In this document: piece by piece, positions 18,226-27,170 of the stretch
Layout: the number at the start of each line of letters is the position of its first letter
Numbering within the stretch: position 1 is the stretch's first letter
Source: Pseudomonas serboccidentalis
GTDB taxonomy: Bacteria; Pseudomonadota; Gammaproteobacteria; Pseudomonadales; Pseudomonadaceae
Assembly (NCBI RefSeq): GCF_028830055.1
Contig: NZ_CP101655.1
Span: 5,052,262-5,116,261, forward strand
Direction: 5' to 3'
Length of the DNA stretch: 64,000 nt
Notes under the pieces: model-generated
What the model saw: only the letters and a program-made list of their open reading frames with translations
Database searches by the model: none
Told to the model about the DNA's origin: nothing
Position numbers and translations under genes: made by a program

Positions 18226-19326
18226 ATGACCCAGCAGACTTTGTTCACCTCTTACTCGCTCGGCAGCCTCACACTGTCGAACCGCGTCGTTCTCGCACCG
18301 CTGACACGCAACCGCGCAGGCCAGGGCTTTGTCCCCAGCGAATTCGCGGCCACCTACTACAGCCAACGCGCCAGCGCCGGCTTGCTGATCAGCGAAGCCA
18401 CCCAGATTTCCCGACAGGGCCAGGGTTACCAGGACACCCCGGGGATCTACACGCAGGCGCAGATTGACGGCTGGCGTGCAGTGACCGATGCCGTGCATGC
18501 CAAGGGCGGAAAAATCTTCCTGCAACTGTGGCATGTCGGCCGCGTGTCACATGTTGATCTACAAGAAAACGGCGCCGCCCCCGTGGCCCCTTCTGCGCTG
18601 CGTGCCGCCACCAAAGTGTTCGTCAACAATCGCTTTGAAGACGTCTCCGAGCCGCGCGCACTGGACATCAGCGAACTGCCGGGGATCGTCGCCGATTTCC
18701 GCCAGGCTGCGGCCAACGCGGTCGCTGCCGGGTTCGATGGCGTGGAGATTCATGGCGCGAACGGCTATTTGCTGGATCAGTTCCTCAAGGACAGCGCCAA
18801 TCTGCGTACCGATGCTTACGGCGGCTCGATTGAAAATCGTGCGCGTCTGTTGCTCGAAGTGACGGCGGCCGTGATCAATGAAATCGGCGCGGATCGCACC
18901 GGTGTGCGCCTGTCTCCGGTGTCGCCGGCCAATGGCGTATCCAGCAGTGATCCGCAGGCGCAATTCGATTACGTCGTCGAGCAACTCGACGCCCTCGGCG
19001 TGGTTTACCTGCACATGGTCGAAGGTGCGACCGGTGGCCCGCGTGACGTGGCGCCCTTCGATTTCGGCGCCCTGCGCCAGCGCTTCAAAAACACCTACAT
19101 CGCCAACAACGGCTATGACCTGGACCTGGCGACTGCAAGGCTCGCTGACGACCAGGCCGACCTGATCGCCTTCGGTCGCCCGTTCATTGGCAACCCGGAT
19201 CTGGTGGAGCGCCTCAAGCGTGGCGCGCCGCTGTCCGCGTTCAATCCCGCCACCCTCTATGGCGGCGGTGCAGCAGGCTACATCGACTACCCGACATTGG
19301 CTGAATCGAGCGCCAGCGCAAGCTGA
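18226..19326 (+). CDS. Old yellow enzyme family ene-reductase (NemA-like)
   Basis: FMN-dependent alkene reductase of 366 residues, single TIM-barrel domain. Typical features are LAPLTRNRA near the N-terminus, GGKIFLQLWHVGRVSH, the substrate-binding H176/N179 pair in HGANGYLLDQF, the YGGSIENRARLLLE segment and AFGRPFIGNPDLV near the end. These enzymes reduce activated C=C bonds, nitro compounds and N-ethylmaleimide with NADPH. It is the first gene of a same-strand run with an SDR, a hydrolase and a quinone oxidoreductase, under a divergent TetR. The run fits detoxification of reactive electrophiles. Confidence 0.9.
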   Translation: MTQQTLFTSYSLGSLTLSNRVVLAPLTRNRAGQGFVPSEFAATYYSQRASAGLLISEATQISRQGQGYQDTPGIYTQAQIDGWRAVTDAVHAKGGKIFLQLWHVGRVSHVDLQENGAAPVAPSALRAATKVFVNNRFEDVSEPRALDISELPGIVADFRQAAANAVAAGFDGVEIHGANGYLLDQFLKDSANLRTDAYGGSIENRARLLLEVTAAVINEIGADRTGVRLSPVSPANGVSSSDPQAQFDYVVEQLDALGVVYLHMVEGATGGPRDVAPFDFGALRQRFKNTYIANNGYDLDLATARLADDQADLIAFGRPFIGNPDLVERLKRGAPLSAFNPATLYGGGAAGYIDYPTLAESSASAS

Positions 19327-19365
19327 ACGCTTTCTATTTCTCACACCCTGAAAAAGAGATACCCC

Positions 19366-20154
19366 ATGAGCACTCGCCCTACTGTTCTTGTCACTGGCGC
19401 CTCCACCGGCATTGGCGCGGTCTACGCCGAGCGCTTCGCGCAACGCGGTCACGATCTGGTCCTGGTCGCCCGCGATCAGGCTCGCCTGGACGCACTGGCC
19501 GCGCGCTTGCGCAGCGAACACGGCGTCGCCGTCGATGTCATTGCGGCGGACCTGACCCAACCCGGCGATCTGACAAGCGTCGAATCCCGCCTGCGCGACG
19601 ACGCCCGTATCGGCATCCTCGTCAATAACGCCGGCGCCGCGCTGTCCGGCAACTTCATCGATCAAAGTACCGACAGCGTTGCGCAACTGGTTGCCCTCAA
19701 CACCACGGCGCTGGTGCGGCTCGCCAGCGCCATCGCCCCGCGCCTGGCCAAAGCCGGCGACGGTGCGATCATCAACATCGGTTCGGTGGTGGGCCTGGCG
19801 CCGGAGTTCGGCATGACGGTCTACGGTGCGACCAAGGCCTTTGTGCTGTTCCTTTCCCAGGGCCTGAGCCTGGAGCTCTCGCCTCAGGGCGTCTACGTGC
19901 AGGCCGTGTTGCCGGCCACCACCCGCACGGAAATCTGGGATCGCTCCGGCGTCGACATCAACACCCTGAGCGAAATCATGGAAGTGGGCGATCTGGTAGA
20001 CGCTGCACTGGTCGGTTTCGATCGTCGCGAACCGGTGACCATTCCGCCGCTGCACGAAGCTGAACGCTGGGATGGCCTGCAGACTGCACGTCAGGGCCTG
20101 CTGCAGCAGATCCGCCAGTCGGCGGTTGCCGAGCGCTACCAGAGCCAACCGTGA
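19366..20154 (+). CDS. Short-chain dehydrogenase/reductase
   Basis: Cytosolic classical SDR of 262 residues. The cofactor loop TGASTGIG is at residues 10-17, with NNAG at 87-90. The catalytic set is S140, Y153 and K157 (YGATK). An arginine after the second beta strand (VARD) suggests NADP(H) preference. It starts 39 nt after the OYE gene with an AAGAGA ribosome site, so it is probably co-transcribed. Substrate unknown; a carbonyl product of the OYE or an aldehyde is plausible from context. Confidence 0.88.
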   Translation: MSTRPTVLVTGASTGIGAVYAERFAQRGHDLVLVARDQARLDALAARLRSEHGVAVDVIAADLTQPGDLTSVESRLRDDARIGILVNNAGAALSGNFIDQSTDSVAQLVALNTTALVRLASAIAPRLAKAGDGAIINIGSVVGLAPEFGMTVYGATKAFVLFLSQGLSLELSPQGVYVQAVLPATTRTEIWDRSGVDINTLSEIMEVGDLVDAALVGFDRREPVTIPPLHEAERWDGLQTARQGLLQQIRQSAVAERYQSQP

Positions 20155-20232
20155 TCTTTCAGTAGCGAGCATTCGCGACGGATTCGATGCAGGAAGATAC
20201 GGCATCGAATCCGGCCGCTGTCCGGAGTAGAC

Positions 20233-21102
20233 ATGAATTCAATGCAGACAAATCCCCCCTCGGCTTCGTCGAGGTCGTTCATCAACGCGGCGAACCAGTC
20301 GATCACGGTCAACGGTGTTCGCTTTGCCTATCGCGACAGCGGCCCCGCAACCGGCGTGCCCCTTGTGCTGTTCAACCATTGGGGCGCCGTACTGGACAAC
20401 TTCGACCCCGTAATCATCGATCATCTGGCGCAAACCCGGCGCGTCATCATCACCGACTATCGCGGCATCGGCGGCTCGGGTGGCACCGCTCCACTGACCG
20501 TCGGTGAAATGGCTGACGATGCCATCCGGTTGATCCAGGCGCTGGGGCTGGTAACCGTTGATGTGCTCGGTTTCTCCCTCGGCGGCTTCGTCGCTCAGGA
20601 CATCGCCCTGAAAGCACCTGATCGGGTGCGGCGTTTGATTCTCACCGGCACCGGGCCGGCCGGCGGCAGCGGTATCGACAAGGTCGGCCCGGTGTCGTGG
20701 CCATTGATTCTCAAAGGCTTGCTGACCCTGCGCGATCCCAAGTTCTACCTGTTCTTTACTTCGACGCTCAACGGTCGTCGAGCCGCTTCGCAGTATCTGC
20801 AACGCCTGAAAGCACGCAAAAACAATCGCGACAAAGGCCCGACACCCCGCGCGTTCCTGCGGCAGTTGAAAGCCATCACCGCGTGGGGCCAGCAGGCGCC
20901 GCAAGACCTCGGGCGTTTGCGCGCGCCGACGCTGATCGTCAACGGCGACACCGACATCATGGTGCCCAGCGTCAATTCGTTTGAGCTGGCCAAGCGTATC
21001 CCCAACGCAGAGCTTGTGATTTATGAGGACGCCGGGCACGGCGGCATTTTCCAGCATCACACTGATTTTGTGGCCAAGGCCCAGGCGTTTCTCGATGCCT
21101 GA
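20233..21102 (+). CDS. Alpha/beta hydrolase
   Basis: Cytosolic serine hydrolase of 289 residues. The nucleophile elbow is GFSLGG with Ser near 115; the oxyanion segment reads FNHWG in place of the usual HG; the C-terminal catalytic His sits in EDAGHGG. Acid residue probably in NGDTDIMVP. Ribosome site CGGAG lies just before the ATG at 20233; a second ATG three codons later is possible. It stands 78 nt after the SDR and 46 nt before the quinone oxidoreductase, so it is likely part of the same transcript. Substrate unknown. Confidence 0.85.
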   Translation: MNSMQTNPPSASSRSFINAANQSITVNGVRFAYRDSGPATGVPLVLFNHWGAVLDNFDPVIIDHLAQTRRVIITDYRGIGGSGGTAPLTVGEMADDAIRLIQALGLVTVDVLGFSLGGFVAQDIALKAPDRVRRLILTGTGPAGGSGIDKVGPVSWPLILKGLLTLRDPKFYLFFTSTLNGRRAASQYLQRLKARKNNRDKGPTPRAFLRQLKAITAWGQQAPQDLGRLRAPTLIVNGDTDIMVPSVNSFELAKRIPNAELVIYEDAGHGGIFQHHTDFVAKAQAFLDA

Positions 21103-21148
21103 CCACGCACCGGCTACCCTCCTTACAACCGACAAGAGCCGCACCCCG

Positions 21149-22147
21149 ATGAAAGCCTTTCTGATTGATCGCTATGGCAAGCACCCCGGACGCATCGGCG
21201 AAGCACCCGCCCCCGTCGTGGGTGCCCACGACGTCTTGATCGAGGTCCATGCCAGCAGCGTCAACGTGCTGGACTCGAAGATCAGCAAAGGCGAATTCAA
21301 GTTGATCCTGCCCTACTCGTTTCCGCTGGTCATGGGTAACGACCTGGCAGGCGTGGTGATTGCGGTGGGCTCGCAGGTGACACGCTTCAAAGCGGGAGAC
21401 GCGGTGTACGCCCGCCCGCCAGAAACGCGGATCGGTACGTTCGCTGAGTTGATCGCCGTGAACGAAAACGCGATCGCCCTGAAACCGGCCAATACCAGCA
21501 TGGCGCAAGCCGCTTCCCTGCCCTTGGTGGCATTGACGGCCTGGCAAGTGCTGGTCGACACCGCCCGACTGCAAAAGGGCCAGAAAGTGCTGATTCATGC
21601 CGGCTCCGGTGGCGTCGGCACCGTTGCCATTCAGCTCGCCAAACACCTTGGCGCCTTCGTCGCGACCACCACCAGTACCGCGAATGTCGAATGGGTCAAG
21701 GCGTTGGGGGCCGATCAGGTGATCGACTACACCCGGCAGAACTTCGAAAGTGTCTTGCACGGCTACGACGTGGTGTTGAACAGCCTCGGCGCCGATGTCC
21801 TGGCAAAATCACTCAAGGTGCTCAAGCCCGGTGGCCAGCTGATTTCCATCTCTGGGCCGCCCACCGCGCAATTCGCCCAGGAGCAGGGTTTGTCCTGGCC
21901 GTTGCAGCAAGTCATGCGCTTGCTGAGCCTCGGTATACGGCGCAAGGCACGCAAGCAGGACGTCAGTTACAGGTTTGTGTTCATGCGCGCCAACGGCGCC
22001 CAACTGCAACAAATCAGCGCACTCGTCGAGGCCGGCATCATCAAACCGGTGATTGATCGCGCCTTCACTTTTGAGGCAACGGCAGAGGCGCTGAAGTACG
22101 TCGAACAGGGACGGGCCAAGGGCAAGGTGGTTGTCACGATCAAATGA
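21149..22147 (+). CDS. Zinc-independent quinone oxidoreductase-type MDR protein
   Basis: NADP-dependent medium-chain reductase of 332 residues, quinone oxidoreductase branch. It has no zinc cysteines. The nucleotide loop is HAGSGGVGTVAIQLAK and the family DQVIDYT segment follows. Such enzymes reduce quinones or alpha,beta-unsaturated ketones. I start at the ATG at 21149, where the family begins MKAF; the frame is open further upstream but that part overlaps the hydrolase. Last gene of the OYE-SDR-hydrolase run and convergent with the diguanylate cyclase gene. Confidence 0.87.
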   Translation: MKAFLIDRYGKHPGRIGEAPAPVVGAHDVLIEVHASSVNVLDSKISKGEFKLILPYSFPLVMGNDLAGVVIAVGSQVTRFKAGDAVYARPPETRIGTFAELIAVNENAIALKPANTSMAQAASLPLVALTAWQVLVDTARLQKGQKVLIHAGSGGVGTVAIQLAKHLGAFVATTTSTANVEWVKALGADQVIDYTRQNFESVLHGYDVVLNSLGADVLAKSLKVLKPGGQLISISGPPTAQFAQEQGLSWPLQQVMRLLSLGIRRKARKQDVSYRFVFMRANGAQLQQISALVEAGIIKPVIDRAFTFEATAEALKYVEQGRAKGKVVVTIK

Positions 22148-22212
22148 CTACGCCGGGTTTCGGTGAACCCAGCGTGCAGTGCAAACGCATCCAGGCGCGC
22201 CGAAAACGCAGC

Positions 22213-23718
22213 TCACCCATGCCCCTTCACAAACTGGTTACGCCCCAGCGCCTTGGCGGTGTACAGCGCCTGGTCTGCCACCTCGATCAGCCCTTGCAGA
22301 TGATCCAGTTGCGACCCCGTGGCCGTCGCGATCCCGATGCTCACACTCAGTCGCCCGAACGGACTGGCGTGGTGCGGGATGTTCTCTTGCTGCAGGCGGT
22401 CGAGGATGAGCTGCGCCACCACCGCAGCGCCGTCCCCGTCGGTGTCCGGCATGATCACGCCCATCTCCTCGCCACCATAACGCGCCACCAGATCCGACGG
22501 GCGTCGCACGCAGGCCTCGAGGATTTTGCCCACAGCTTGCAGACAGGCATCGCCGGCGACATGCCCGAACGAGTCGTTGTACAGCTTGAAGTAGTCGATA
22601 TCGATCATCAGCAACGCCAGCGTCGTGCGGTCACGTTTTGCCCGCCGGGCTTCCATCGCGAGGCTCTCGTCAAAGCAGCGCCGATTGGCCAGCCCCGTCA
22701 GGGCGTCTTTCATCGCCAGTAACTCAAGCTGGCGATTGGATGACAGCAACTGCTGCTGCGTCCCGCGCAACTGATCCTCTGCCTTGGTGCGCCGACGGAT
22801 ATCCAGGATCAGGAACCAGCCGATCAGGCCGGTCAGCCCCAGCAGCCCGGTCACCACCACCGCCGACAGCCATGCCTCCATGCGCCACGCCGCGAGCGCT
22901 TCGTGCTTGCCAAGGGCGACGGTGGTGATCAATGGCAGCCGATCGCTCTTGCGGAAGGCGTAGAGCCGCTCGACGCCATCCAGGCTGGAGGTATACGACG
23001 CCGTGCCGACTGAACGATCGACGAGGTACTTGGCATAGATCGGCGATTTGGAAAAGTTGCGCCCCATGTCCTGCTCGCGGAACGGATAGCGCACCAGCAA
23101 CGTACCATCGGTATAGGACAAGCCGATGGCGCCCTCCTGCCCGACGTCGATCTGGCCAAACAGGCGCAGGAAGTTTTCGACCCCCAGGGTAACCGCCACC
23201 ACGCCGGCAAACTCGCCACCGGGACCATTGAAACGGCGGCTGACGGTGATCACCCATTCCTGATTGGAGCGGCTCTGAATCGGTGGACCGATAAAGGTCT
23301 CGCGGGAGGGATCGTCGCGATGATGGATGAAATAGACCCGGTCACGGCTGTTCGCCCCGGCGGGAATCGGCTGGTTGGAAGACATCAGCCAGCGCCCCTG
23401 ATTATCGTAGATGGTGATGCCACTGAGCTGTGGCATCAACGGCTCCTGACGGTTGATCAGAGCACTCAGCCGCTCGATCTGCGCCGGACCACTGCCTTCG
23501 GTTTCCAGACGTTCGACGAGGCCGAGCAACAGCAACGAACTTTGCCGGACGATGCCTTCGGAGTACGTCGCAAGCGCCTGAGTCAGGTTCAAGCCATGGA
23601 CGTTGACTTCCTCCAGTGCCCGTTCACGAGAGGCCAATACTTTCCAGACCGTCAGTGACGCCAGGGAACAGCCGATCACCAACAACAAAAGTACTACCAG
23701 ATGGGTGTCACGCTTCAC
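22213..23718 (-). CDS. Membrane diguanylate cyclase with periplasmic Cache sensor
   Basis: Makes the second messenger c-di-GMP from GTP, if active. About 501 residues: a membrane segment (residues 7-25), a periplasmic dCache-like domain (about 30-280, with typical FIHHRDDPSRETFIGPP and NQEWVITVSRRF), a second membrane segment (WLSAVVVTGLLGLTGLIGWF), then a GGDEF domain. The active-site loop reads GGEEM (about 415-419) instead of GGDEF/GGEEF. The inhibitory RxxD site (RPSD) is intact five residues before it. Start GTG at 23718 is chosen because AAAGG lies 8 nt upstream and the longer frame adds non-family sequence. No operon partner. Confidence 0.85.
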   Translation of the reverse strand: MKRDTHLVVLLLLVIGCSLASLTVWKVLASRERALEEVNVHGLNLTQALATYSEGIVRQSSLLLLGLVERLETEGSGPAQIERLSALINRQEPLMPQLSGITIYDNQGRWLMSSNQPIPAGANSRDRVYFIHHRDDPSRETFIGPPIQSRSNQEWVITVSRRFNGPGGEFAGVVAVTLGVENFLRLFGQIDVGQEGAIGLSYTDGTLLVRYPFREQDMGRNFSKSPIYAKYLVDRSVGTASYTSSLDGVERLYAFRKSDRLPLITTVALGKHEALAAWRMEAWLSAVVVTGLLGLTGLIGWFLILDIRRRTKAEDQLRGTQQQLLSSNRQLELLAMKDALTGLANRRCFDESLAMEARRAKRDRTTLALLMIDIDYFKLYNDSFGHVAGDACLQAVGKILEACVRRPSDLVARYGGEEMGVIMPDTDGDGAAVVAQLILDRLQQENIPHHASPFGRLSVSIGIATATGSQLDHLQGLIEVADQALYTAKALGRNQFVKGHG

Positions 23719-24037
23719 ATTACTACCTTTGGGAAAGTCCGGTTTTCCGTTCCAGCGACTAATGGGTCGACTCAATGGCTGCAGCCGCCTGTCCTTGTCG
23801 TGAGCAAGGATACAAGCAGCGGTGAATCGCTGCAGCAACAGATTATGTGGCGGACTAAAGTACATTTCTGCTGCGCGGCGCCTCGTCCAGACGAGACGCG
23901 TCAGAGACTTCAAGAGAGAGGATTCGCACCGGGCGAAACGACAACAAGCATGCCAGCCCAAACTATCGCCAGGCTTTCAGGATTTGATTTGCCCGGGAAT
24001 ACCGAGGCAACGGGCGCGGGCTGTACCCGCGAAGGGC
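23719..24037. other. Intergenic region between the diguanylate cyclase and the RND operon end
   Basis: About 320 nt upstream of the cyclase start and downstream of the RND permease. I see no convincing gene; the frame that continues the cyclase leftward lacks family features. It presumably carries the cyclase promoter. Confidence 0.4.
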
Positions 24038-24062
24038 AAAGAGGCCTGCCGGAGCAGGCCTC
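24038..24062 (-). terminator. Rho-independent terminator of the RND operon
   Basis: Perfect 9-bp stem GAGGCCTGC / GCAGGCCTC with a 4-nt loop, followed on the minus strand by TTT. It lies 19 nt past the RND permease stop. Confidence 0.7.
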
Positions 24063-24080
24063 GATTTCAGGCGTCTGGAT

Positions 24081-27000
24081 CTAAGCCGGGCTGACTGTTT
24101 TGATCTGCCCATTATCGTCAGGACGAATCTTGAACCAGATCGAGTACATCGCTGGCAGGAACACCAGCGTCATGATGGTTCCGACGAACGTGCCGCCGAT
24201 AAGGGTATAGGCCAGCGTCCCCCAGAACACCGAGTGTGTCAGGGGAATAAAGGCAAGGATCGCCGCCATCGCCGTTAACAGCACCGGTCGGGCACGTTGC
24301 ACCGTGGCTTCGACAACCGCGTGAAACGGGTCCAGCCCTTCTTGCGTGTTGTGATGAATCTGCCCGATCAGAATCAGCGTATTGCGCATCAGGATCCCCG
24401 ACAGTGCAATCAAACCGACCAGCGCATTGATGCCAAACGGCTGATTGAAGATGAGCAGCGTCGGCACCACACCAATCAAGCCTAACGGCGAGGTGAGGAA
24501 CACCATGATCATCGCCGAGATCGAACGAACCTGCACAATGATGATGATCAGGGTCATGGCGATCATGATCGGCAGCAGTGGCAGAATCGCCTTGCCCGCC
24601 TTGCCGGACTCCTCGATGGCGCCCGCCTGCTCAATCCGGTAACCGGAAGGCAGTTGCTCGATGATCGGCTGCAACTGCTTGAGGATCACACTCGACACAT
24701 CCGGTGGCTGCAAGCCTTCGGCAATGTCGCCACGCACCGTGATGGTCGGGGTGCGATCACGCCGGCGCAGGATCGGATCCTCCATGCGCACATCGACCTC
24801 GCCTATCTGCGACAGCGGGATACGCTGGCCCGACGCGCCGACTAACGTGAAGCCTCTGATCTGCTCGGGGTCGAGCCGGATATCGCCCGCTGCCCGCCCC
24901 ACGACCTGCACTGAACGAATATCCTCACGCACCACCGTGATCGGTACTCCACTCAGCAGGAACTGCAATTGCTGTGCAACCGCATTCGATGTCAGCCCCA
25001 CCGCCTGCAAGCGATCCTGATCCAGGCTGAAATGCAACGCCGGGGTCAGCGGGCCCCAGTCAGTGTTCACGGTTCTCATCATGGGGCTATCCTGCATCAC
25101 GCTCCTCACCTGCTCGGCGATCACGCGCAATTTCGCCGGATCAGGCCCCATCACCCGGTAGGCCACTGGAAATGGCGAGTAAGGACCGAACACGATTTGC
25201 GAGGCCCTGAGGCGAGCTTCCGGGGCGAGCCCTTCGGCAACGGCTTGACGAAAACGGACCTTGAGGGTTTCCCGTGCTTCCTGACTGTCGGTCAGCACCA
25301 CGATCTTGGCGAACGACGGATCGGGCAGTTCCGGCGCCATCGCCAGGAAGAAACGTGGTGCACCCTGGCCGATATAGGCCGTGACGATTTTTGCCTCTTC
25401 CTGCTGGTGCAGCCAGGCCTCAACCTTGGCAGCCGTGGCACTGGTCTGCTCGATGGAAGTGCCGTAGGGCATTTGCACCTCGATCATCACCTCGGGCCGG
25501 TCAGACGTCGGGAAGAACTGCTTCTTCACCAGGCCCATGCCTGGAACCGCCACCAGGAACAGCATGACAACCGTGCCTGCGACCAGCCATTTGCGGGCGA
25601 TGACCCCTGTCAGAATCCGGCGGAAACGGTTGTAGCGCGGCGTGTCGTAGATTGCCGCATGCCCACCTTCGACCGTCTTGATGTCTGGCAACAATTTCAC
25701 GCCCAGATACGGCGTGAAAGCCACCGCGACGACCCAGGAAGCGATCAGGGCAATACCCACGATCCAGAACATGTTGCTGGTGTATTCGCCGGCAGTGGAC
25801 TGAGCGAAACCGTTCGGCAGAAAACCGATCGCCGTCACCAGGGTACCGGACAGCATCGGCGCCGCCGTATGACTCCAGGCATAGGCCGAAGCCTTGATGC
25901 GATCGTAGCCCTCCTCCATTTTCACCACCATCATTTCAATGGCAATGATGGCGTCATCGACCAACAGCCCGAGCGCCAGGATCAATGACCCGAGGGTGAT
26001 ACGGTCGAAATTCTTGCCGGTGGCCGCCATCACCACAAACACGATCGCCAGGGTCAACGGCACGGCCGCAGCAACCACGACGCCGACACGCCAGCCCATA
26101 CTCAGAAAGCAGACCAGCATGACCACCAGCAGCGCGACAAAGAACTTGACCATGAACTCGCCGACGGCCGAGTCGATATTCACCGCCTGGTCAGTGACCT
26201 TGGAGAGGCTCATGCCCAAGGGCATTTCCTCATTGATCCTGACGGTCTCTGCATCCAGCGCCTTGCCAAGATCAAGACCATTCCAGCCCTCGCGCATCAC
26301 AACGCCCAGCAACAGCGCATCTTCGCCGTTATTGCGCACCCGAAAGGTGGCTGGGTCTTCGTAACCGCGCTCAACCGTCGCCACATCCGAGAGCTTGAGT
26401 GTCCGCCCCTGCACGATCACAGGGGTGTCGCGAATTTTCTGCAGCGTGTCGAACGCGCCATCGAGACGCAGAAAAACCTGTGGCCCACTGGTGTCGATGG
26501 ATCCAGCCGGGGTCAGTACGTTCTGACTGTTCAGCGCAGCGAAGATATCCTGCGGTGACAAGCCCAAGGTCGCCAACCGGTCATGCGAGAACGAAACAAA
26601 TATCCGCTCGGCTTGCTCGCCAATGATGTTGACCTTCTTCACCCCCGGCACATGCAGCAGGCGCTGTCGCATGGACTCCGCATCGCGTACCAGCAGGCGC
26701 TGCGGCTCGCCTTTGGCTTTGAGGGCGAACAGCGCAAAGGTCACGTCCGAATATTCATCGTTGACCATCGGCCCGATGACGCCCGCCGGCAACTTGATGG
26801 CTTCGTCGTCGAGCTTTTTACGCGCCTGATAAAACTCCTCCTGCACTTGCGAAGGGGGCGTGCTATCGAGCAACGAGACCATGGTGAAAGCCAGCCCTGG
26901 CCGCGTATAGGTTTCCGAGCGGTCGTACCACTTGAGTTCTTGCAGGCGCTTTTCCAGTGGCTCCGCGACCTGATCCTGCATCTCCTGCGCAGTCGCTCCC

Positions 27001-27170
27001 GGCCACGCGGTAATGACGGTCAACTGCTTGACCGTAAACGGAGGATCTTCGGCACGCCCCAACTGGAAGAACGACAAGATGCCGGCAACGGCGATCAGAA
27101 AAATCAGAAAGACCGTGATCGCTCGCTCGCGAACGGCGATGGCGGAAATGTTGAATCGTCCCTCGTTCAT
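24081..27170 (-). CDS. RND efflux pump inner-membrane permease (TriC-like)
   Basis: Proton-driven exporter of 1029 residues with the two-fold RND layout: 12 membrane segments and two large periplasmic loops. Signatures include GRAEDPPFTVKQLTV, WPGATAQEMQDQVAEPLEKRL, and the proton-relay Asp pair in LGLLVDDAIIAIEMMV of the fourth membrane segment. NGFAQSTAGEYTSNMFWIVG places it near P. aeruginosa TriC rather than MexB. It overlaps the adaptor gene by 4 nt. TriC works with two adaptors, but only one is encoded here. The outer-membrane partner is the divergent gene at 28491. Substrates unknown; co-regulation with a FadL porin points to hydrophobic compounds. Confidence 0.9.
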   Translation of the reverse strand: MNEGRFNISAIAVRERAITVFLIFLIAVAGILSFFQLGRAEDPPFTVKQLTVITAWPGATAQEMQDQVAEPLEKRLQELKWYDRSETYTRPGLAFTMVSLLDSTPPSQVQEEFYQARKKLDDEAIKLPAGVIGPMVNDEYSDVTFALFALKAKGEPQRLLVRDAESMRQRLLHVPGVKKVNIIGEQAERIFVSFSHDRLATLGLSPQDIFAALNSQNVLTPAGSIDTSGPQVFLRLDGAFDTLQKIRDTPVIVQGRTLKLSDVATVERGYEDPATFRVRNNGEDALLLGVVMREGWNGLDLGKALDAETVRINEEMPLGMSLSKVTDQAVNIDSAVGEFMVKFFVALLVVMLVCFLSMGWRVGVVVAAAVPLTLAIVFVVMAATGKNFDRITLGSLILALGLLVDDAIIAIEMMVVKMEEGYDRIKASAYAWSHTAAPMLSGTLVTAIGFLPNGFAQSTAGEYTSNMFWIVGIALIASWVVAVAFTPYLGVKLLPDIKTVEGGHAAIYDTPRYNRFRRILTGVIARKWLVAGTVVMLFLVAVPGMGLVKKQFFPTSDRPEVMIEVQMPYGTSIEQTSATAAKVEAWLHQQEEAKIVTAYIGQGAPRFFLAMAPELPDPSFAKIVVLTDSQEARETLKVRFRQAVAEGLAPEARLRASQIVFGPYSPFPVAYRVMGPDPAKLRVIAEQVRSVMQDSPMMRTVNTDWGPLTPALHFSLDQDRLQAVGLTSNAVAQQLQFLLSGVPITVVREDIRSVQVVGRAAGDIRLDPEQIRGFTLVGASGQRIPLSQIGEVDVRMEDPILRRRDRTPTITVRGDIAEGLQPPDVSSVILKQLQPIIEQLPSGYRIEQAGAIEESGKAGKAILPLLPIMIAMTLIIIIVQVRSISAMIMVFLTSPLGLIGVVPTLLIFNQPFGINALVGLIALSGILMRNTLILIGQIHHNTQEGLDPFHAVVEATVQRARPVLLTAMAAILAFIPLTHSVFWGTLAYTLIGGTFVGTIMTLVFLPAMYSIWFKIRPDDNGQIKTVSPA

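Noticed and set aside
18559..20205. Long minus-strand frame opposite the OYE and SDR genes
   Set aside because: Runs across two clearly recognised genes and their intergenic gap; composition is that of a shadow frame (His/Arg/Gln/Val rich).
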